Assembly: GCF_020497125.1 (NCBI RefSeq) | Contig: NC_059082.1 | Coordinates: 49,746,524-49,810,523, forward strand | Direction: 5' to 3' | DNA length: 64,000 nt | DNA from: Mauremys mutica | Taxonomy: Eukaryota > Chordata > Testudines > Geoemydidae | In this document: positions 24,476 through 34,014 of the stretch, piece by piece | Numbering within the stretch: position 1 is the stretch's first letter | How the letters are laid out: the number at the start of each line of letters is the position of its first letter | Position numbers and translations under genes: made by a program | Notes under the pieces: model-generated | Seen by the model: only the letters and a program-made list of their open reading frames with translations | The model's database searches: none | Told to the model about the DNA's origin: nothing

Positions 24476-24579
24476 CTGGAATGGATAGGAGCAACACATC
24501 TCGAAGAACAACAGTTACTACAGGTGAGTAACCGTCTTTTCTTCTTCGAGTGATTGCTCCTATCCATTCCAGTTAGGTG
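24476..24579 (-). repeat. DIRS copy 1, internal complementary region
   Basis: Its plus-strand sequence equals the outer end of the 3' repeat (ending ACCGTCTTTT at 24540) directly followed by the outer start of the 5' repeat (CTTCTTCGAG at 24541). It therefore records a head-to-tail junction of the element's ends. I see no mismatch against either end over the stretch I compared. Confidence 0.9.
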
Positions 24580-24594
24580 ATTCCCAAGCCTTAC

Positions 24595-25665
24595 CTAGGC
24601 GGTGGGGTCGGAGTGAGACGTGGCGGAGTGTAATACCGCGGAGCCGAAGGCTGCATCGTCTCGAGACTGTTGCACCAACGCGTAGTGGGAGGCGAAGGTG
24701 TGGACCAAAGACCAGGTGGCCGCTCGACAGATGTCCTGGATCGGAACATGGGCCAGGAAGGCAGCCGACGAGGCGTGCGCCCTCGTCGAGTGGGCGGTGA
24801 GTCGGCACAGGGGGACGCGAGCAAGCTCGTAGCAGGTCCGAATGCATGCTGTAACCCATGAGGAAATCCGCTGGGAGGATATCGGCTCGCCTTTCATGCG
24901 GTCAGCCACCGCTACGAAGAGCTGGGGCGAACGCCGGAAGGACTTAGTCCGCTCGATGTAGAAAGCGAGCGCCCTGCGGACGTCAAGGGTATGCAGCTGC
25001 TGCTCCCGAGGCAAGGCGTGCGGCTTTGGGAAGAACACCGGGAGGAAGATCTCCTGGTTGAGATGGAACGCTGACACTACCTTCGGGAGGAAGGCCGGAT
25101 GAGGGCGAAGCTGCACCTTGTCCCCATGGAAGACGGTGTATGGCGGGCTAACCGTCAGGGCGTGGAGCTCAGAAACTCGTCTTGCTGATGTAATGGCGAC
25201 GAGGAAGGCCGTCTTCCAGGAGAGGTAGAGCAAGGAGCACGTGGCCAAGGGCTCGAAGGGGGGACCCATCAGCTTGGCCAGCACAAGGTTCAAATCCCAG
25301 GTCGGGGTAGGACGCCGCACCGGCGGGTACAAGCGGTCCAGGCCTTTGAGAAAGCGGGAAACCATCTGGTTCGAGAAGATGGACCGACCTTCTACGGATG
25401 GACGAAAAGCGGACACTGCCGCCAGGTGAACTCTCAAGGAGGAGACCGCAAGACCTTGCTCCTTAAGGTACCAGAGGTAGTCCAGGATGGTAGGGACCGG
25501 GACTACAAATGGATTGAGACCTCGTTCATCACACCAGAGTGCGAATCTCTTCCATTTCGCTAGGTAAGTGGAGCGAGTGGAAGGCTTCCGGCTCTCAAGT
25601 AGGACCTGCTGGACTGCTGCAGAACAGCCCCTCTCCGCGCGGGTCAACCACTCAGGTACCAAGCT
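24595..25665 (-). CDS. DIRS tyrosine recombinase, copy 1
   Basis: Integrates the circular DNA copy by strand exchange through a 3'-phosphotyrosine. Visible motifs in order: an N-terminal SAM-like region (RKPSTRSTYLAKWKRFALWC), catalytic Arg in SARRVSEL, the HSTR box (His-x-x-Arg) and the ATWSLVHTFASHY end, whose last residue is the presumed nucleophile (Tyr codon 24682-24684). All expected catalytic positions are present and there is no stop. The domain has no obvious ATG of its own. Its frame stays open upstream to an ATG at 27129, giving 844 codons that overlap RT in another frame. How translation starts is not visible. The domain of about 356 residues is a normal length. Confidence 0.85.
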   Translation of the reverse strand, partial: SLVPEWLTRAERGCSAAVQQVLLESRKPSTRSTYLAKWKRFALWCDERGLNPFVVPVPTILDYLWYLKEQGLAVSSLRVHLAAVSAFRPSVEGRSIFSNQMVSRFLKGLDRLYPPVRRPTPTWDLNLVLAKLMGPPFEPLATCSLLYLSWKTAFLVAITSARRVSELHALTVSPPYTVFHGDKVQLRPHPAFLPKVVSAFHLNQEIFLPVFFPKPHALPREQQLHTLDVRRALAFYIERTKSFRRSPQLFVAVADRMKGEPISSQRISSWVTACIRTCYELARVPLCRLTAHSTRAHASSAAFLAHVPIQDICRAATWSLVHTFASHYALVQQSRDDAAFGSAVLHSATSHSDPTA

Positions 25666-27773
25666 GTGAGATGGAGGGACTGCAGGTTCGGATGGCGGAG
25701 TCTGCCGAAGTCCTGAGTGATGAGGTCCGGCCACAACGGAAGGGGGATGGGTTCCCGAACGGAGAGCTCGAGGAGCAGGGTGAACCAGTGCTGCCTCGGC
25801 CAGGCCGGCGCTACGAGTATGACGGTGGCCCTGTCCCTCCGAAGCTTCAGGAGCACTCGGTGCACGAGCGGGAACGGAGGGAAGGCATAGAGGAGGCGTT
25901 CCGTCCAGGGGTAAAGGAAGGCGTCTGACAGGGAGCCTGGCGAGCGACCCTAGTATGAGCAAAACAGGCGGCACCTCCTGTTCTCCCTGGAGGCGAATAG
26001 GTCTACTTGGAGAAATCCCCACCTCCGGAAGAGTGTGTGGACGACATCTGGACGGAGGGACCACTCGTGGGAGAGGAACGACCTGCTGAGATGGTCGGCC
26101 AGCGTGTTCTGCACTCCCGGAAGAAAGGACGCTTCCAGGTGAATGGAGTGGGTCACGCAGAAGTCCCACAGGAGCATCGCCTCCTTGCAGAGGAGGGAGG
26201 ATCGGGCTCCGCCCTGTTTGTTTACGTAGAACATTGCTGTTGTATTGTCCGTGAACACTGTTACACAGCGGCCTTGCAGGCGAGCGCAGAAGGTGCGACA
26301 GGCCAGACGTATCGCTCGCAGCTCGTGGACATTGATGTGCAGGGCGAGCTCCTGCGGCGACCACAGACCTTGGGTGTGAAGATCGCCCAGGTGAGCTCCC
26401 CAACCGAGCGCTGAGGCATCCGTAGTCAGAGTAGCGGATGGGCGAGGAGGGTGGAACGGGACTCCCGCACACACGACCTCCGGGTCGAGCCACCAGCGGA
26501 GGGACTCGAGGGTCGTCCTGGTGACCGTGACCACCATGTCGATGGGGTCTCGATGAGGCCGGTACACCGACGCGAGCCGAGACTGGAACGGGAGGAGGTG
26601 GAGCCGTGCGTACGCTGTGACATATGTGCACGAAGCCATGTGGCCCAGGAGGCGGAGGCAGGAGCGCACCGTCATGGTTGGGAAGGTGACGAGGTCCCGG
26701 ATGATGGAGACCATCGTCTGGTGTCGAGCGCGAGGGAGACAGGCCCTGGCCACCGTGGAGTCGAGGACCGCTCCGATGAACTCCACTCGCTGTGCCGGGA
26801 TCAATGTGGACTTCTCGGCGTTGATGAGAAGACCAACTCGCTGAAAGAGAGCCAGGATTTCTGCCATCTGGTCCAATACGAGTTGTCGGGACTGACCTCG
26901 AACCAGCCAGTCGTCGAGATATGGGTAGACGTGTATCTGACGACGTCAGAGGGCTGCGGCCACTACCGCCATACATTTGGTAAATACCCTCGGGGCGGTG
27001 GAGAGACCAAACAGCAACACCGCGAACTGGTAGTGGGTGTTGTTCACCACAAACCGGAGGTAACGACGATGGGGAGGATAGATTGCGACATGGAAGTAGG
27101 CATCCTTCATGTCGAGGGCGGCAAACCAATCTCCCGGATCCAGAGAGGGAATGATGGTCCCCAAGGTGACCATGCGAAACTTGGGCTTGAGCAGGTATTT
27201 GTTCAGCTCGCGAAGGTCCAGGATAGGACGTAGCCCCCCTTTCGCTTTGGGGATGAGAAAATAACGGGAATAGAATCCCCTGCCCCGCCTGTCTTGAGGC
27301 ACTGCTTCTATGGCACCCACGCTCAACAGAGTGTGAACCTCTTGTAGGAGGACTTGCTCATGAGAGGGGTCCCTGAAGAGGGACAGGGAGGGTGGGTGGG
27401 AAGGAGGGGGCGAAACAAATTGCAGGCGGTATCCCGACTGGACCGTTTGAAGCACCCAGTTGTCTGATGTTACTTGGGACCACGCCGAAAAGAAATGGGA
27501 AAGGCGATTGTAAAATAACGGGGAAGGACCCGGTAGGGAGAGTGATGGGCCGTCCTCGAGCGTCCCATCAAAAGGCCTGCTTGGCCCCCTGAGGGGCCTT
27601 GGACGAGGCCTGGCCCTGGTTACGGCGGTTGCCTGAAGGACGACGGCGATTTTGGGCCGGTCGCCGGCTATTGTATGGCCGATATCGGGACTGATAGACG
27701 GGTCGGGAGGGCTGCTGACGGAAGGACCTGCACTGCGTCGCCGGCGTGTGCATGCCGAGAGTACGTATCGCAA
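25644..27773 (-). pseudogene. DIRS reverse transcriptase/RNase H, copy 1, two stops
   Basis: Copies element RNA into DNA. The frame overlaps the 3' end of gag by about 200 bp in another register. RT motifs: RPILDLRELNKYLL, WFAALDMKDAYFHV, FGLSTAPRVFTKCM and YLDD (catalytic aspartates). RNase H follows, with TTDASALGWGAHL, NVHELRAI, FTDNTTAMFYVNKQGG and NTLADHLSRS. A C-terminal extension contains VDLFASRENRRC and APAWPRQHWF; in DIRS proteins this zone is sometimes called methyltransferase-like, which I cannot confirm. TGA at 26946-26948 replaces an Arg codon of copy 2 and TAG at 25950-25952 replaces its Gln codon. Both fit C-to-T change. The rest of the frame is open, so inactivation looks recent. 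Confidence 0.88.
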
Positions 27774-30024
27774 TACGGCCGTCCTTCAAAGTTTGGATTC
27801 GAGAATCCGTCTTTTCAGAGAAAAGACCCTTTGTGTCAAAGGGTAGGTCTTGTAACGTGTATTGGACCTCCGGCGGCAGGGTGGAAGACTGCAGCCAAGC
27901 GATGCGCCGCATCGTCAAGCCGGAGGCCAAGATCCTGGCACCTGAGTCCGCAGCGTCGAGGGCGGCCGTGATGGAGGATCTAGACGACCTCCTTCCCTCC
28001 TCCAACATTGCTGCGAACTCCTGCCGGGAGGCTGTTGGCAGGAGCTCCGTAAATTTCGCCAGGGACGTCAGGATATCGAAGACGTACCTGGCGAGGAGGA
28101 CCATCTGATTGGCTATCCGCATTTGCAGACCGCCAGCGGAATAGACCTTACGGCCTAGCAGGTCCATACGCCGCGCGTCCTTAGATTTGGGCGCAGGGGC
28201 AGGCTGGCCGTGCCTCTCCCTATCATTGACCGATTGGACGACCAAGGAGTCCGGGGTCGGGTGCGTGTACAGGTATTCATAGCCCGTGGGAGGGACAGAG
28301 TATTTGCGTTCAACCCCACGGGCCGTAGGAGGTACGGATGCAGGCGTCTGCCAGAGAGTGGTGGCATTCTTTTGCACTGTCCGCACGAAAGGCAGTGCAA
28401 CTTGCACTGGCACCTCTGCCCCGACTACATTTGTGATGGGGTCCTCGTCCTCCTGTACCTCCGCTATCGGCAGAGCCATAGCCGTCGCCACGCGGTGAAG
28501 GAGGTCTTGGTGTGCTTTTAAGTCTATGGGCGGAGGCTCCTTCGTCGACGCTCCGGCCACCGCTTCATCAGGCGAGGACGAGGAGGACAAGCCCTGGATC
28601 ACCGGCTCCGAAGAGGGATCTGCCGCGTGCTCGGCGGGGGGGTCGGGCTGCGCGTGCCCCTGGGGTTCAGGTGGTATAGCGTCCGCAGCAGGCGGTGAAG
28701 GGGCCGGTCGGCTGACCGTCGCCTCTGGAACCCTGCGCTTGGACGCGAGGGGTCTTGGGGGGGAGGGCACCCCCTGCGCCTCATACTGGGCCCATGGAAC
28801 CCAGAAGCCCCATGGCTGTGCCCCTTGAGGATGGCCCTGCGGGGTGGGTGGCAGGAGTCCGTAGCCCTCCGTCCCAGAAGCGACTGACGCAGGACGGGAT
28901 GGCCAGGGAGGTGCCGAGGCGCTGACGGAATGCGCTGCGGAGTGAGGTAGTCCATCCCCGGATGGCAGCGAAGAGCGATGTTGGTCCGTTCGGTACCGGG
29001 ACGGCGACCGGGGGTGACGTCCGTCACGGTGCCGGGAGCTCGACCGGTGCCGGGAGCTCGACCGGGATTGAGACCTCCAGTGCCGGGAGCGCCCGCGCGA
29101 GTCGCGGTGCCGGGAACGGTGCCGGGACGGCGACCTCTGGCGGTGCCGACGCGATGGCGACCTGGACCTCGTGCGGCGCCGGGAGTACGACCGGTACCGC
29201 GATGACGAGCGGTACCGGGACTGCGACCGACGTTTCGACGGCAATCGGTACCGCGATGGCGAGCGGTGCCGAGATCGTGATCGACGGGACGGAGATCTGC
29301 CACGGGACCGGGAACGTGATCGGGACCGGGTGTGCCGTCCATGTCGACTGTCCAGCGAGGGCAGCCGGGTCATTCTGGCCGGCTTTCCCGCCGACACGAC
29401 AGCCCACACCGGCGGCGCCGGGGGCCGGAGGCTCGGTGCCTCTATGAGCCGAATCAGCTCACGCGCCTCAGAGAATGTCTCCGGCGTCGAAGGCAGCCGG
29501 GGCTCAACCACGGACGGTACCGGGAAGCGTGGCGGCGCCGGACTCGACGGGCCTTGCGGCGCCGGAGTCAAAGGTCCAGTGCACGGCTTGTGCACGGTCA
29601 CCGCGGGGGCCGCAAGTAGCGCAACCGCTTTCGCCGAGTCCTCAGCGCGAGCCTGCGCCAGTGCCTTCGCCAGTCTATGTTTTTTCGAAGGCGAAAGCGA
29701 GCGGTGCCGAGACTTCGTAGCCGCTTTCTGAGGCTTCGGTGCCGCGGAGCCGGAGCGGCTCGGTGCCGCCGGTGCGCTCTGTACCGAGGAAGCTCGCGGT
29801 GCCGGCGCGGACGGTGCCGGTGGCTGAAGCGACGCTTCCATCAAGAGCTGCTTCAAGCGGATATCCCGCTCTTTTCGAGTCCGCGGTTTAAATGTAGAAC
29901 AGAGCGAACACTTATCTGTTCTATGCCCTTCGCCCAGGCAACGGAGGCAGGCGTCGTGCGGGTCTCCGACGGGCATAGGCCTCTGGCACTCAGCGCAGGG
30001 CTTAAAGCCCGGTGCTTTGGGCAT
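27568..30024 (-). CDS. DIRS Gag-like protein, copy 1 (intact)
   Basis: Predicted 818 residues, started at the ATG 30022-30024 because copy 2 begins at the equivalent ATG; an upstream in-frame ATG at 30084 adds 20 unconserved residues. Domains: residues 10-42 carry Cys-rich zinc sites including a CX2CX4HX4C knuckle (CLRCLGEGHRTDKC). Pro/Ala-rich linker follows. Residues about 231-352 are a dense Arg/Ser domain with RSRSRSR, SRYRS and SRHRS words. Then come an acidic segment and a globular C-terminal half (about 540-790) with DLLGRKVYSAGGLQMRIANQ and LPFDTKGLFSEKTDSRIQTL. That half belongs to the DIRS1-gag type known as the source of the LAP2-alpha C-terminal domain in mammals. Presumed role: binding and packaging element RNA. 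No stop or frameshift. Confidence 0.85.
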   Translation of the reverse strand: MPKAPGFKPCAECQRPMPVGDPHDACLRCLGEGHRTDKCSLCSTFKPRTRKERDIRLKQLLMEASLQPPAPSAPAPRASSVQSAPAAPSRSGSAAPKPQKAATKSRHRSLSPSKKHRLAKALAQARAEDSAKAVALLAAPAVTVHKPCTGPLTPAPQGPSSPAPPRFPVPSVVEPRLPSTPETFSEARELIRLIEAPSLRPPAPPVWAVVSAGKPARMTRLPSLDSRHGRHTRSRSRSRSRGRSPSRRSRSRHRSPSRYRLPSKRRSQSRYRSSSRYRSYSRRRTRSRSPSRRHRQRSPSRHRSRHRDSRGRSRHWRSQSRSSSRHRSSSRHRDGRHPRSPSRYRTDQHRSSLPSGDGLPHSAAHSVSASAPPWPSRPASVASGTEGYGLLPPTPQGHPQGAQPWGFWVPWAQYEAQGVPSPPRPLASKRRVPEATVSRPAPSPPAADAIPPEPQGHAQPDPPAEHAADPSSEPVIQGLSSSSSPDEAVAGASTKEPPPIDLKAHQDLLHRVATAMALPIAEVQEDEDPITNVVGAEVPVQVALPFVRTVQKNATTLWQTPASVPPTARGVERKYSVPPTGYEYLYTHPTPDSLVVQSVNDRERHGQPAPAPKSKDARRMDLLGRKVYSAGGLQMRIANQMVLLARYVFDILTSLAKFTELLPTASRQEFAAMLEEGRRSSRSSITAALDAADSGARILASGLTMRRIAWLQSSTLPPEVQYTLQDLPFDTKGLFSEKTDSRIQTLKDGRIAIRTLGMHTPATQCRSFRQQPSRPVYQSRYRPYNSRRPAQNRRRPSGNRRNQGQASSKAPQGAKQAF
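28968..29334 (-). repeat. RS-coding CpG-dense repeat inside gag, copy 1
   Basis: The DNA encoding the Arg/Ser domain is built from short words such as CGGTACCG, CGGTGCCG and CGGGACCG. It is very CpG-rich and internally repetitive, with many near-palindromes. On the opposite strand it opens spurious Asp/Arg-rich and Gly/Ala/Thr-rich frames, which I reject as genes. Confidence 0.7.
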
Positions 30025-30208
30025 GAGCCCGCACCGGGTGAGGCAAAAGGGGAAACCCCCCCCTTTTACCTTATCTATTAACACTAACTATCTAACTAAC
30101 TAACTGTAAAACTAATCACTAAACTAACTATATACAAACAACAAGCGAGAGCTAGGGTTGTGGAGGACAAAGAGCATTCCACAGTTCCAACTGGCCGTCA
30201 CGGGCGGT

Positions 30209-30387
30209 AAGAAGGAACTGAGGAGCAGACGGGCCGGCTGGGGTATATATTCAGCGCCATAGCGGCGCCACTCCAGGGGGCGCCCAGCCGGCCCGCCGGG
30301 GTTGCTAGGGTAAAAAAGTTCCGAGATGCCGTGCACGCGCGGCGTGCACACCTAACTGGAATGGATAGGAGCAATCACTCGAAGAAG
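30209..30387 (-). repeat. DIRS copy 1, 5' inverted terminal repeat
   Basis: About 180 bp, inverse of 24229-24440. It starts (element sense) CTTCTTCGAGTGATTGCTCC and ends CTCAGTTCCTTCTT. It differs from the 3' repeat in its outermost bases, as in other DIRS elements where the two ends are not identical. Confidence 0.9.
30244..30250 (-). promoter_or_regulatory. TATA motif of DIRS copy 1
   Basis: ATATATACCCC in element sense lies about 220 bp upstream of the gag ATG, after a GC-rich hairpin-like GGCGCCGCTATGGCGC. Position and conservation in copy 2 suggest the core promoter. Transcription start is not shown by sequence. Confidence 0.55.
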
Positions 30388-31121
30388 AACACTGAGGTTC
30401 TCATAGCTGCCTGGAGGCGAAGCTAAAGATTCAGATCTTTGAAAATTGGCTTAGAAGTCTGGAGGGTAGGAAAATATGTCTTCAATGGGTGGAGAAGGGC
30501 ATACTCTCTGCGGCAGGCAATCATCCCTTGTTCCCTGATGGGATGATCTGTAGGAAGCTCGGGGAGTCCCTTTGCCTATCTATTGGGTTTTCCTGCAGGG
30601 TGGGGTTTGGACGGGGGGCCATGATTTAGCCCCTACATTTAAGAATAATCTCCACTATTTGCCTCCCATATTTCTGATAAGAAGTCTCACAAGAGCATGA
30701 AAAAGGCATGCTTTTCTTGTCTCAAAAATCATGTACTCCATGCAACATGCAATAGACAAACACTGGAGGATTGTTAATAAGGCTACAAATGTAATTCAAA
30801 GTCCTCAGCTGCAGGTGCTTCACTTTCTTCACTACATCTAGCATGGGGTCATAACTCCATGATGGAACCTCAAAGCTTCCAGAAACCTGTGTGACGTTTC
30901 AACACCTAAATAAGTACTTTGATTTTCAAAAGGGCTGAGCACTCAGCAGCTCCACTGACTTTTAAAAATTGTGCCAGCATATGCCTGTCCTGAAGCCAGA
31001 GAATTGAGAGCTCCTGTAATTTAGGAATATGGAATTAGGAGCCTAATGTTAGGCATTTCTTTTTGCAAATCTTGGCAATAGACAAATCAAGGGACTATAG
31101 ATGGATGGATGAACTGAAGAA

Positions 31122-31122
<1 letters not shown>
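30388..31122. other. No recognised feature
   Basis: Spacer between DIRS copy 1 and the CA microsatellite. Nothing recognised. Confidence 0.45.

Positions 31123-31176
<54 letters not shown>
31123..31176. repeat. (CA)n microsatellite
   Basis: About 26 uninterrupted CA dinucleotides. Confidence 0.95.
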
Positions 31177-31188
31177 ATGAACTGCGAA

Positions 31189-31982
31189 CAGGGTGGATAA
31201 AAATCAATTTAAAAAATCAGATATTTTTTATTTAAATCAGATTTTTTTTATAAAATGCGTTTTGAGGAAAAACCTATCTAAAGATAGTTTTAATTAAGAT
31301 ACACTATAGCTCAAAGATATCTCATTATGGAATAGGGATTATAAATTATGAACAGACAGGAAAATGAAGGTGAAAATGACCAAGTTAGCTGCAGAAACCA
31401 ATATTTTCAGTTTCTTATGTTGACCTGGCTGACATAGTCGATTTAATTTTTGTTTAAATATTTCACTTAACTATTTTAGTTAAAAACAATTTTAACAAAA
31501 ACAAACCTGATTTTAAAAAAACTTGAATGTTTAACTAAATTAAAAAATTCACATGCTTGTTTTGTTAAAATATTATGTTTGCTGTTGAAGAAGAAAATCC
31601 AAAATATATAACGTTGTTTTAGATAAATAAAACAATTTAAATATCTGTCTGGTGATGTTCTCCTCCTAATACGGCATGCAAGAAAATCCTCCAAATATTA
31701 ATGATTAACCTGTTGAATATCTGCTTCAATTACCTTTGGTAAATGAAATAACCAAACAATTATTCATTTTCTGATATAGCTATAAAACTAATCTGAAAAG
31801 TTTTCAAAATAAATCACTTTAAAAATGTATAGTGTGTACCTTCTAAAAATGAAACCTACATCTCTCTGAGTTGCGAAGAATATGTATTAAGGTTATAAAA
31901 ACCAACAAGAATGCACTTTTATATAGAAATCCATGATTAAATCAAGTCTTCCTGACTAGTAATTTAAATCAAATACACCCTG
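31189..31982. mobile_element. Candidate non-autonomous DNA transposon, AT-rich
   Basis: A 794-bp AT-rich block starts CAGGGTGGATAAAAATC and ends AAATCAAATACACCCTG, giving inverted ends led by CAGGGTG, as in many hAT elements. The 8 bases outside each end (ACTGCGAA and ATAGCAAA) agree at five positions, compatible with a decayed 8-bp duplication. No transposase frame remains. Confidence 0.5.
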
Positions 31983-32692
31983 ATAGCAAACAATGCTTGC
32001 TGCTAGACACACCATGATGAAGTCTGAAATTCTACTAGTATTCCAAAGGCGTCTTGATGCTAAGAGTAATCAGACAAGGCAGTGACAGAGGCCGTTGTCT
32101 CGTGCTTACCACATATTTTGTACACAGTGCTGAAAAGGAACCTTCTGGAGAATCTCTTTGGAAAGTAACCAGGAGAAATAAATAGCAGAACAACTCTATT
32201 TTTAAAGACATTTCTCCCCAATCCCATCCCCTTGAAGGAGAAAATTCCAGTGCTGTTCCCAAAAGTTACAGCTCACTTCCACAGCTTCCGTCACCAGAAA
32301 TACCTCAACACTCTGTTTTCACAGATTGAAAAAGTTCAGAAGGTTACGAAAAAGGCCAGAGCAGTGATGACAACAGACTATGCACACACAAATGAACGCT
32401 TGACATCACAGTGCTGCAGGGTGACAGGAATGGCTCCCTCCCAGTCATGACTGGATGCTGTAAGTACCTCTCCAGTTTGTAAGAGAAGTCGCTCTTATTG
32501 AAAGATCACATTGGCAACCCTGCATTTCAAACAGGAAGCCTTCACATTCTGCAGCTCTATAGGTACCTTTCTGTACTGAAAGGCCTTGCATGTTTGGTGT
32601 AACAAGCCAAATTCCACAGAGATGAGGGCTTCGGCTGTATTTCAGTCAGGGGCCCAGAGGTTGAAAATGGTTTAAGGGCTTTATTCACTCTG

Positions 32693-32810
32693 TCCCATAG
32701 GAATGGCCATGCTGGATCAGTGCAATGGTCCATGTAGACAGGGAATGCACTGTTCTGCCAACTGCCTACTCTGTTGCTGGTCTAGTAGTATATTAGGAGA
32801 GCCTATGTCT
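32693..32810 (-). mobile_element. CR1-like 3' tail fragment
   Basis: CATAGGAATGGCCATGCTGG then CAGTGCAATGGTCCATGTAG resembles the terminal 3' untranslated region of the CR1-like fragment at 4831 (GGTCAGACCAAAGGTCCATC). Short and diverged. Confidence 0.45.
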
Positions 32811-34014
32811 ATGACTACTGATACAATGGCTCCAAAGAGTCCTCTCCCCATATTTTACCCTCAAAGGTGGCGACTTGTATCAGATGGAATGAGAGGGAAA
32901 TATTTGTGTCAAAATACTGGCAGTGAAAGCTCCATTCCAAGATCAGCCAGTTACAACATACAGCAGCAGAGCCTCCAGACCAACCACAACGGGTTCATGA
33001 CAATTCCAGAGCAAGGAGTAGCAAAGGTGGGAAAGACCATCTTTGCAACCCCCTCCTTCCGAGGCCACTGGACATCAGCCTGGACCCTGATGCCAGGCAC
33101 AGCAGCTTTGATTCTTCCTGACCTCATCTGAGGATTTGCATATGCCCTGAAGCAAAACAACTGACAGCCCTTGCAGTGTTATCCTAGCAAGCGTAATTGC
33201 AGAAGCTATTCTTATCTATTGACATGGCTAATCTTAGTGAGATACAGTATTTCTCTCAATAATACGTTGCAATCGTGAATTTCCACTCAGGTGCACACAC
33301 ACTCTCTCAAACACACAGGCCACTGGCACTTACTTTGGTTGGAAAAAGTCCTTCTTGTCCGCTGACCCAAGGCTCTGAAAGACAAAAACAGACACGTTTC
33401 TTTAAGCCCCTTTCATTCATCTGCCTGCCAGGAAAACCTATCCCATGCAGAGAGAGCAACCGAAAGCATTCGTGTGTACATGTAGGAATGGGAATGGCAC
33501 ATGGAGCCAGGGCCTGGGTTCAAATCCAACTTCCACCACAAGCCATTGAAAATCATGAATGCTTAATGGCTGCTCAGTGGCCTGTGTGAAGTGAATGGGT
33601 GGCAGGAATCACCACTGGCAGCTGCACTCACTGCCTCCCCTGCAGGGAATCTCAGTGGAGACCAAGGACTGAATAGGTCATGCAGACACAATGATCCTCT
33701 CACTCCTAGAGGTCAGGTTACAAGCACTCTGCAGGGACAGCTTGCACTGCCATTGCCTCAGTAGTACCAGCCCTGGGGATAAACAGGAGGCTGTGATGCC
33801 CCTGGCTGGAGTGGCAACATTTCTCAGGACGTTCAATGAGCATGTTGTGCAGAAGGGCTGGAGGGGTTCACAAGGTCTGTATTCAGAGAAGCAGAAATGC
33901 CACCAGGCCCAAGGTTCACGGATGCAGTTTGACTCACTGTGCATCCTAATCTCCCTTGGCCCCTATCTGGCCGCCTCACCCTGCACCTGAACACATCATG
34001 AACTGGTTACTGGC

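Larger units (their letters stand above)
24229..30387 (-). mobile_element. DIRS-like tyrosine-recombinase retrotransposon, copy 1
   Basis: A structurally complete 6.2-kb element read on the minus strand. Order: 5' inverted repeat (30209-30387), gag (30024-27568), RT/RNase H (27773-25644), tyrosine recombinase (25665-24595), internal complementary region (24579-24476), 3' inverted repeat (24440-24229). Established DIRS biology: the RNA is copied to a circle using the internal complementary region as guide, and the recombinase inserts it without target duplication. The boundaries follow from the end-to-end junction recorded inside at 24540/24541. Flanks show no direct duplication. Gag and recombinase frames are intact. 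RT has two stops, so this copy could not move on its own. Confidence 0.93.

Noticed and set aside
24595..25665. Bacterial or phage integrase
   Set aside because: The recombinase sits in a DIRS element with RT/RNase H, inverted repeats and an internal complementary region, so a bacterial origin or contamination is not needed.
26451..27233. 260-codon plus-strand frame
   Set aside because: Antisense to the RT and overlapping recombinase frame of DIRS copy 1; no domain; explained by GC-rich DNA.
28599..29447. Long Gly/Thr/Arg-rich frames on both strands over the gag RS region
   Set aside because: Alternative readings of the repetitive CpG-dense RS-coding DNA. The gag frame explains the sequence and is conserved in copy 2.
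32703..33131. 142-codon frame as a gene
   Set aside because: Its start lies in a CR1 tail fragment and the rest has no recognisable domain.
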